Part shown: positions 55,391 to 64,000 of the stretch, piece by piece
How the letters are laid out: each line of letters begins with the position of its first letter
Numbering within the stretch: position 1 is the stretch's first letter
Origin: Symsagittifera roscoffensis
Taxonomy: Eukaryota > Xenacoelomorpha > Acoela > Convolutidae
Direction of reading: 5' to 3'
Assembly (NCBI RefSeq): GCF_963678635.1
Contig: NC_087068.1
Location: forward strand, 37,891,436-37,955,435
DNA length: 64,000 nucleotides
Program-made: the position numbers and the translations under genes
The notes under the pieces: generated by a model
What the model saw: only the letters and a program-made list of their open reading frames with translations
Databases searched by the model: none
What the model was told of the DNA's origin: nothing

Positions 55391-58235
55391 CAGGTACTCC
55401 GACGCATTTTGTTATGATAGTCCACTCAGTATTAATTGCAATAATTTTGGAAATGCTACTGGCGCTGAGACGAGCTCTTGTGTAGTCTGTTCACTTAAAG
55501 AGACACATCGGCGTTATAAAAGCTGTGATATTTTTTGAGTCTCCATTTAGTGCCATTTGAAATAAACCAGAGGTTAAATCAATCTAAGAGAAGAAAATGT
55601 AGCCGTCCAATCATTTACCCTTGGTGGGGACCAGCTTGTATTTTCAATATGATTTTTTAGCCCTCTATTCTAAACTGTGTATCTGTGGGCTATGTTCTTT
55701 TTTCTGAGCGAGTGTAGATGATACTGCCCATTTTGAGTGATTTGAATCAAATATATTGCTTTTTTAAAAATATTATACGGCAAAACTACCTATTTTGTGA
55801 ATTGCGAGCGGATTGCGCAACAAAAACGCTCTCTTTAGTTTTCTTTTGTTCTTCTATTTTCTTCGATTGTTCTGAAAAAGTTTTAAGTGGTTAATGGACT
55901 TATTTAAAAGGTTTAAGGACAGCTTTAAGGACTCAGGAATCCAAGAACATGCAGTCACAAAACTGTGCGACTATCCAGGGCACAATTCGGCCTCGTAATG
56001 AAACTTCCACAATTTTTTTGAATCTTTGCGCTTTTTTTTTAGTTCAAACTTCTGTATGTAAGCCGAATTGATTTAGCATCGGCGTTTAATTTGATTTTGT
56101 GTTTGATTTTCTCCTAAAGTTCTAGTCTACTCGAAAATTTTTGCTGAATTGATAAGATTTCCAATACTGCGGTCGTTGCTTGCTAAGGAAGAGTCCGTTT
56201 GCGTGAATCTGATTTTTCAAATTGGTGCCATGATTATTTTGGCTGTCATGATATTTGTTAATAGCTTGGTTTCGCGTGTTTTGTACCTTCAGGTAACGTT
56301 CGCAAGTTATTTACTTTCAGGTAAAAGCCCAAAAAATAGCCGCTGATACTTTATGTAAATTTTTGTGCCTCCCAGCTTTCCAAGTTGCTCATAAGTCCTT
56401 ATACTTGTCTCAGGTCTTCCTCGACCATATTTTGATCAAAAAAACCAATTTATAAAGTTTTTGGTTTTTTTATCAATTTAACATGTTTCAGAACTTGTCC
56501 TAGGACACCAACAAAATTTAAGTGATAAAGTTTCAGTTCATAATATTAACTAAGTACTCCAACGCATTTGGTTTTGATAGTCCGTTCAGTATTAAGTCCC
56601 ATAATTTTTGAAAATTCCTGGCGCTGAAACCAGTCCCATGGGTAGTGTAAGTCTCCATCTAGTGCCCTTTTATCGAAACTAGAATGTAAATCAAGGTAAG
56701 AGAAGAGCACGTAGCCGTCCAATGAACCAATGACATCACTTATCATTGGTAAGGAGCAGGTTGTCTTTTCGATTTGACTGTTTAGCCCTCTATATTCAAC
56801 TACAATTCTGTCGGATCCGTCTTTTTCTTAGTCGGTGTAGCTTGTGCTTCCTATTTTGAGAAATTTGATTCGACTAGTTTGCTTTTTCTAACCATTACAA
56901 TGCCAAACTATGTATTTTGTGAATTGTAAGCGGTTTGCGGAACAAGAACGCACCCACAGTTTTCTTTTGTTCTTCTATTATCTTTGATTGTTCTGACAAC
57001 GTTTTAACTAGTTTATGGACTCATTTGACAAGTTTGAAGACATTTTTAAGGACTCAGGAATCCAAGAACATGCGGGCACAAAACTGTGCGCCTATCTAGT
57101 GCACAATTTGGCCTCGTAATGAATGTTCCACGAATTCTTCTTATCTTTGCGCTTTTTATAGTTCATACTTCTGTATGTCAGCCCAATTGATTTGGCATCG
57201 GCGTTTAAATTGATTTTGTGTTTGATTTTCTCGTAAATTTATCAGTCTACTCTAAAAACGTTTGCTGCATTAATAAGACTTCTAATACTGCGGTCGTTGC
57301 TTGCTACTGAAGTGACTGTTCGCCTGAATCTGATTTTTCAAATTGGTGTCATGAGCATTTTGCTTGTCATGATATTTGTTAATAGCTTGGTTTCGCATGT
57401 TTTGTACCTTCAGGCAACCCTCGCATGTTATTTACCTTCAGGTGAAAGCCCAAAAGTTAGCCGCTGATACTTTATTTAAAATTTTATGGTTCCCAGCTTT
57501 CGAAGTCGCTCATAAGTCCTTATACTTGTCTCAGGTCTTACCCGACCATATTTTGATTAAAAAATCAATTTATAGAGTATTTGGTTTTTTAACAATTTGA
57601 CATGTTTCAGAACTGGTCTCAGGACTCCAACAAAACATAAGTGATAAAGTTTAAGTTGATAATATCAACTAGGTACTCCAACGCATTTGGTTTTGATAGT
57701 CTGTTCAGTATTAAGTCCCATAAATTCTGAAAACTCCTGGCGCTGAAATCGGTCCTATTGTTAGTGTTTTCACTTATAGAGAAAGATTGGCATTATATAT
57801 TCTGGGAGATTTTGCGAGTCTCCATCTAGTGCCATTTGATTGAAACTAGAATGTAAATCAAGGTTAGAGAAGAGCATGTAGCGGTCCAATGAACCAATGA
57901 CATCACTTATCCTAGGTAAGGACCAAGGTGTCTTTTCGATTTGACTGTTTAGCCCTCTATATTCAACTACTATTCTAAAGGATCCGTCTTTTTCTTAGCG
58001 GGTGTAGATGGTGCTGCCTATTTTGAGTCATTTGATTCATTTAGGTTGCTTTTTTCTAACAATTACAATGCCAACCTTTGTAATATGTGAAGTGTAAGCG
58101 GATTGCGCAGCAAGAACGCTTCTTTTGTCCTTCTTTTGTTATTTTTTTTTTCTGATCACTCCGACAAAAAATTAACATGTTTCAAGACTTAATTGTCTCA
58201 GGACTCCAAGGAAATACAGGCACAAAATTATGCGC

Positions 58236-58541
58236 CTATCCAGTGCAAAATTTGGCCTCGTAATAAATCTTCCAAAAATTTTTCCTGTTTTTGCGCTTAT
58301 TATAGTTCATATTTCTGTATGTCAGCCGAATTGGTTTCGCATCGGCGTTTAATTTGATTTTGAGTTTGATTTTCTCCTTAAGTTCTAGTCTACCCGAAAA
58401 GCTTTTGCTGAATTGATAAGGCTTCCAATACTGCGTTCGTTGCTTGCTACTGAAGAGTCCGTTTGCCTGAACCTGATTTTTCAAATTGGTGTCATGAGCG
58501 TTTTGGCTGTCTTGATATTTGTTAATAGCTTGGTTTTGCAT
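58236..58541 (-). pseudogene. Satellite monomer frame, possible gag-derived segment
   Basis: A 101-codon minus-strand frame rich in N, Q and K (starts MQNQAINKYQDSQNAHD). The same frame reappears at 61593-61952 with only scattered substitutions and a longer end. It lies upstream of the reverse-transcriptase fragment in transcription direction, the place of gag in a retroelement. I see no zinc knuckle. Equally it could be a chance frame kept alike by satellite homogenisation. Confidence 0.3.
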
Positions 58542-58949
58542 GTTTTTTACCTTCAGGTAACCTTCGCATGTTATTTAATTTAAGCTAAAAGCCGAAAAAT
58601 TAGCAGCTGATACTTGATATAAACTCTTACGCCTCCGAGCTTTCCAAGTCGTTCATCAGTCCTTATATTTGTCTCATGTCTTCCCCCACCATATTTTGAT
58701 TAAAAAATCAACTTATAGAGTGATTTTTTATCAATTTATCATGTTTCAGGACTTCTCTGAGGATTCCAACAGAACATAAGTAAAAAAATATAGGTTCATA
58801 ATATCAACTAGGTCTCCAATGCATTTGGCTTTTGATAGTCCGTTCAGTAATAAGTCCCAAAATTTCTGAAAACTCCTGGCGCCGAAAGCAGGCCCATGGC
58901 TAGTCTTTTCACTTATAGTGAACCATTGGCGCTATAAATGCTGAGAGAT

Positions 58950-59165
58950 TTTGTGAGTCTCCATCTAGTGCCCTATGGTCGAAACTAGAATGTAAATCAA
59001 TGTAAGAGAAGAGCACGTAGCCGTCCACTGAACCAATGACATCACTTATCCTTGGTAAGGACCAACGTGTCTTTTCGATTTGACTGTTAAGCCCTCTATA
59101 TTCAAATATTATTCTGTAGGATCCGTCTTTTTCTTAGCGGGTGTAGATGGTGCTGCCCATTTTGA
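58950..59165 (-). pseudogene. Ty3/gypsy-type reverse-transcriptase fragment in a satellite monomer
   Basis: Reading the minus strand gives GSTIYTR, a stop, then EKDGSYRIIFEYRGLN, SLPRISDVIGS and LFSYIDLHSSF. These correspond to the K-KDGS-x-R-x-x-x-DYR-x-LN, P-x-PRI-x-x-x-x-x-x-L and FS-x-LDL-x-S-x-x motifs of Ty3/gypsy reverse transcriptases. The catalytic YxDD region is not in the monomer. Equivalent fragments lie near 55540-55740, 56650-56860, 57820-58030, 60080-60295, 61225-61440, 62365-62585 and 63500-63725. Confidence 0.75.
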
Positions 59166-61592
59166 GTGATTTGAATAATTTAGGTTGATTTTTCTAAATA
59201 TTACAATGTCAAACTTTGTAATTAGTGAACTGTAAGCGGATTGCGCAACAAGAACGCTTCCTTTGTCCTTCTTTTGTTCTTTTTTTTTCTGATCACTCCG
59301 ACAAAAATTTAACATGTTTCAGGACCAAGGAAATAAAGGCACAAAACTATGCGCCCATCAAGTACACAATTTGGTCTCGTAATGCATCTTGCACAGTTTT
59401 TTTCCTAATTTTGCGCTTATTATAGTTCATATTTCTGTATGTCAGCCAAATTGTTTTCGCATCGGCGTTTATTTTGATTTTTTGTTTGATTTTCTCTCAA
59501 AGTTCTAGTCTACTCGAAAAGTTTTTGCTGTATTGCTGAATTGATAAGGCTTCCAATACTGCGGTCGTTGCTTGCTACAGAAGAGTCCATTTGCCTGAAT
59601 CTGATTTTTCAAATTGGTGTCATGAGCCTTTTGGCTGTCTTGATATTTGTTAATAGCGTGGTTTTGCATGTTTTGTACTTTCAGGTAACCTTCGCATGTT
59701 ATTTAATTTAAGCTAAAAGCCGAAAAATTAGCCGCTGATACTTGATATAAACTCTTACGCTTCCTAGCTTTCCAATCCGTTCATCAGTCCTTATACTTGT
59801 CTCAAGTTTTCACCCACCATATTTTGATTAAAAAACCAATTTAAAAAGTTTTTTTAAATCAATTTAACATGTTTCAGGACTAGTCTGAGGATTCCAACAA
59901 AACATAAGTAAAAAAAAGTATAGGTTCATAATATCAACTAGGTACTCCAATGCATTTGGTTTTTGATAGTCCGTTCAGTAATAAGCCAAAATTTTTGAAA
60001 ACACCTGGCGCCGAAACCAGGCCCATGGCTAGTCCACTTATAGAGAACCATTGGCGCCATAAATGCTGAGAGATTTTGTGAGTCTCCATCTAGTGCCCAA
60101 TGGTCGAAACTAGAATGTAAATCAATGTAAGAGAAGAGCACGTAGCCGTCCAATGAACCAATGACATCACTTATCCTTGGTAAGGACCAACGTGTCTTTT
60201 CGATTTGACTGTTGAGCCCTCTATATTCAAATGTTATTCTGTAGGATCCGTCTTTTTCTTAGCGTGTGTAGATGGTGCTGCACATTTTGAGTGATTTCAT
60301 TCGATTATGCTGATTTTTTCTAAATATTACAATGTCAAACTTTGTAATTTGTGAACTGTAAGCGGATTGCGCAACAAGAACGCTTCCTTTGTCCTTCTTT
60401 TGTTCTTCTTTTTTTTTCTGATCACTCCGACAAAAAATTAACATGTTTCAGGACTTACTTGTCTCAGGACTCCAAGGAAATAAAGGCACCAAACTATGCG
60501 CCCATCCAGTACACAATTTGGTCTCGTAATGCATCTTGCACAGTTTTTTCCTAATTTTGCGCTTATTATTTTGCGTTCATATTTCTGTATGTCAGCCAAA
60601 TTGGTTTTGCATCGGCGTTTAATTTGATTTTGTGTTTGATTTTCTCTCAAAGTTCTAGTCTACTCGAAAAGTTTTTGCTGAATTGCTGAATTGGTAAAGC
60701 TTCCAATACTGCGGTCGTTGCTTGCTACAGAAGAGTCCATTTGCCTGAATTTGATTTTTCAAATTGGTGTCATGAGCATTTTGGCTGTCTTGATATTTGT
60801 TAATAGCGTGGTTTTGCATGTTTTGTACCTTCAGTTAACCTTCGCATGTTATTTAATTTAAGCTAAATCCGAAAAATTAGCCGCTGATACTTGATATAAA
60901 CTCTTACGCTTCCTAGCTTTCCAAGTCGGTCATCAGTCCTTAAACTTGTCTCAAGTTTTCACCCACCATATTTTGATTGAAAAACCAACTTATAAAGTTT
61001 TTTTAAATCAATTTCAGGACTTGTCTTAGGATTCCAACAAATCATAAGTAAAAAAAATATAGGTTCATAATATCAACAAGGTACTCCATTGAATTTGGTT
61101 TTTGATAGTCCATTCAGTGTTAGGTACCATAATTTTTGAAAACTCCTGGCGCTGAAACCGGGCCCATGGCTAGTCTTTTCACTTATAGAGAACCATTGGC
61201 GCTATAAATGCTGAGAGATTTTGTGAGTCTCCATCTAGTGCCATTTTATTGAAACTAGAATGTAAGTCAATGTTAAAGAAGAGCATGTAGCCGTCCAATG
61301 AACCAATGACATAACTTATCCTTGGTAAGGACCAGCTTGTCTTTTCGAGTTGACTGTTTAGCCCTCTATATTCAACTACTATTCTGTAGGATCCGTCTTT
61401 TTCTTAGCGGGTGTAGATCGTGCTGCCCATTCTGAGTGATTTGATTAAATTAGGTTGATTTTTTTCTAAACATTACAATGCCAAATTTTGTAACTTATGA
61501 AGTGTAAGCGGATTGCGCAACAAAAACGTTTCCTTTGTCATTCTTTTGTTCTTCTTTTTTTTCTGATCACTCCGACAAAATCTTAACTTGTT

Positions 61593-61952
61593 TCAAGACT
61601 TACTTGTCTCAGGACTCCAAGGAAATAAAGGCACAAAACTAAGCACCCATCCACTACACAATTTGGTCTCGTAATGCATCTTGCTTAGTTTTTTCCTAAT
61701 TTTGCGCTTATTATAGTCCATATTTTTGTATGTCAGCCAAATTGGTTTCGCATCGGCGTTTAAATTGGTTTTGTGTTTGATTTTCTCCTTAAGTTCTAGT
61801 CTACTCGAAAAGCTTTTGCTGAATTGATAAGGCTTCCAATACTGCGTTCGTTGCTTGCTACTGAAGAGTCCGTTTGCCTGAACCTGATTTTTCAAATTGG
61901 TGTCATGAGCGTTTTGGCTGTCTTGATATTTGTTAATAGCTTGGTTTTGCAT
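61593..61952 (-). pseudogene. Satellite monomer frame, second copy of the possible gag-derived segment
   Basis: A 119-codon minus-strand frame, nearly identical over its first 50 residues to the frame at 58236-58541 and three monomers away. Intervening monomers carry frameshifts or stops in it. The function of the ancestral protein is unknown. Confidence 0.3.
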
Positions 61953-64000
61953 GTTTTTTACCTTCAGGTAACCTTTGCATGTTATTTAATTTAAGCTAAA
62001 AGCCGAAAAATTAGCCGCTGATACTTGATATAAATTCTTACGCTTCCGAGCTTTCCAAGTCATTCATCAGTCCTTATACTTGTCTCAGTTCCTCCCCCAC
62101 CATATTTTGGTTAAAAAACCAATTTATAAAGTGTTTTTTTTATCAATTTAACGTGTTTCAGGACTTGTCTGAGGATTCCAACAAAACATAAGTAAAAAAA
62201 TATAGGTTCATAAAATCAACTAGGTACTCCAATGCATTTGGTTTTTGATAGTCCGTTCAGTAAAAAGTCACAAAATTTCTGAAAACTCCTGGCGCCGAAA
62301 CCAGGCCCATGGCTAGTCTTTTCACTTATAGAGAACCATTGGCGCTATAAATGCTGAGAGATTTTGTGAGTCTCCATCTAGTGCCCTATGGTCGAAACCA
62401 GAATGTGAATCAATGTAAGAGAAGAACACGTAACCGTCCAATGAACCAATGACATCACTTATCCTTGGTAAGGTCCAACGTGTTTTTTCGATTTGACTGT
62501 TTAGTCCTCTATATTCAAATATTATTCTGTAGGATCCGTCTTTTTCTCAGCGGGTGTAGATGGTGCTGCCCATTTTGAGTGATTTCCTTCAATTAGGTTG
62601 ATTTTTTGTAAATATTACAATGTCGAACTTTGTAATTTGTGAACTGTAAGCGGATTGTTCAACAAAAACGCTTCCTTTGTCCTTCTTTTGTTTTTCTTTT
62701 TTTTCTGATCACTCCGACAACAATTTAACATGTTTCAGGACCTACTTGTCTCAGGACTCCAAGGAAACAAAGGCACAAAACTATGCGCCCATCCAGTACA
62801 CAATTTGGTCTCGTAATGCATCTTGCACAGTTTTTTCCTAATTTTGCGCTTATTATAGTTCATATTTCTGTATGTCAGCCAAATTGGTTTTGCATCGGCG
62901 TTTAATTTGATTTTGTGTTTGATTTTCTCTCAAAGTTCTAGTCTACTCGAAAAGTTTTTGCTGAATTGCTGAATTGATAAATCTTCCAATACTGCGGTCG
63001 TTGCTTGCTACAGAAGAGTCCATTTGTCTGAATCTGATTTTTCAAATTGGTGTCATGAGCAATTTGGCTGTCTTGATATTTGTTAATAGCGTGGTTTTGC
63101 ATGTTTTGTACCTTCAGGTAACCTTGGCATGTTTTTTAATTTAAGCTAAAAGCCGAAAAATTAGCCGCTGATACTTGATATAAACTCTTACGCTTCCTAG
63201 CTTTCCAAGTCGTTCATCAGTCTTTATACTTGTCTCAAGTTTTCACCCACCATATTTTGATTGAAAAACCAATTTATAGAGTTTTTTAAATCAATTTAAC
63301 ATGTTCAGGACTTGTCTTAGGATTCCAACAAAACATAAGTAAAAAAAATATAGGTTCATAATATCAACGAGGTACTCAAATGAATTTGGTTTTTGATAGT
63401 CCATTCAGTGTTAGGTACCATAATTTCTGAAAACTACTGGCGCTGAAACCGGGCCCATGGCTAGTCTTTTCACTTATAGAGAACCATTGGCGCTATAAAT
63501 GCTGAGAGATTTTGTGAGTCTCCATCTAGTGCCCTTTGATCGAAACTAGAATGTAAATCAATGTAAGAGAAGAGCACGTAGCCTTCCAATGAACCAATGA
63601 CATCACTTATCCTTGGTAAAGACCAACGTGTCTTTTCGATTTGACTGTTTAGCCCTCTATATTCAACTACTATTATGTAGGATCCGTCTTTTTCTTAGCG
63701 GGTGTAGATCGTGCTGCCCATTCTGAGTGATTTGATTAAATTATGTTGATTTTTTTCTAAACATTACAATGCCAAATTTTGTAATTTTTGAAGTGTAAGC
63801 GGATTGCTCAACAAAAACGCTTCCATTGTCAATCTTTTGTTCTTCTTTTTTGTCTGATCACTCCTACAAAAGCTTAACATGTTTCAGGACTTACTTGTCT
63901 CAGGACTCCAAGGAAATATAGGGACAAAATTATGCGCCCATCCAGTGCACAATTTGGCCTCCTATTGCATCTTTTACAAATTTTTTCCTATTTTTGCGCT

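Larger units (their letters stand above)
55390..64000. repeat. Satellite array of about 1.14-kb monomers derived from a gypsy-like retroelement
   Basis: The landmark tactccaacgcatttgg (with variants) recurs at about 55394, 56554, 57673, 58812, 59943, 61082, 62224 and 63373, so monomers are 1.12-1.16 kb, head-to-tail, and the array runs off the window. Each monomer holds a minus-strand reverse-transcriptase fragment and, upstream of it, a segment related to 9240-9465. The first two monomers are the most diverged, and later ones are more alike, as expected at the edge of an array homogenised by unequal exchange. Confidence 0.85.

Overview
This is a eukaryotic, almost certainly metazoan, nuclear window. 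It is AT-rich, contains spliceosomal introns, and is packed with decayed transposons. No conventional host gene could be recognised. The species cannot be named from the sequence alone.

The centre (18459-35858) is a nearly complete 17.4-kb Maverick/Polinton element, that is, an endogenous polintovirus or adintovirus-like element. It has terminal inverted repeats of about 220 bp that begin with AG, and an exact 6-bp target-site duplication (catgtc). From right to left on the minus strand lie five small accessory genes, including a DEDD-exonuclease-like protein and a possible PC4-like protein. These are followed by a two-helix membrane protein, the A32/FtsK-type packaging ATPase, two conserved Polinton proteins, the retrovirus-type integrase, the minor capsid protein, an adenovirus-pX-like basic protein, the major capsid protein, the adenovirus-type maturation protease and, last, the protein-primed DNA polymerase B. 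The genes abut or overlap as in a virus. Together they would supply genome copying (polymerase), integration (integrase), particle assembly and maturation (capsid proteins, protease, pX-like) and DNA packaging (ATPase). The polymerase gene carries two introns and one in-frame TAG; one small gene carries an in-frame TGA; the remaining frames are open. A block carrying a PC4-like gene and one unknown gene on the opposite strand is bracketed by 104-bp near-identical inverted repeats, so it looks like an invertible or nested segment.

Left flank (1-18452): non-coding DNA with dispersed short repeats. It holds a perfect 1,035-bp tandem duplication, a roughly 400-bp repeat family with inverted ends (several copies), a hAT-like MITE with an exact 8-bp target duplication inserted in one of those copies, three copies of a roughly 500-bp repeat, and small C-rich palindromic elements.

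Right flank (35865-64000): remnants of a Penelope-like element (about 37.95-38.46 kb) and two pieces of non-LTR reverse transcriptase (42.5-43.2 and 46.0-47.3 kb), then a diverged direct repeat (48.1-49.9 kb), a complex repeat array (50.9-54.4 kb) and a satellite of about 1.14-kb units (55.4 kb to the window end). Each satellite monomer contains a fossil Ty3/gypsy-type reverse-transcriptase segment on the minus strand.
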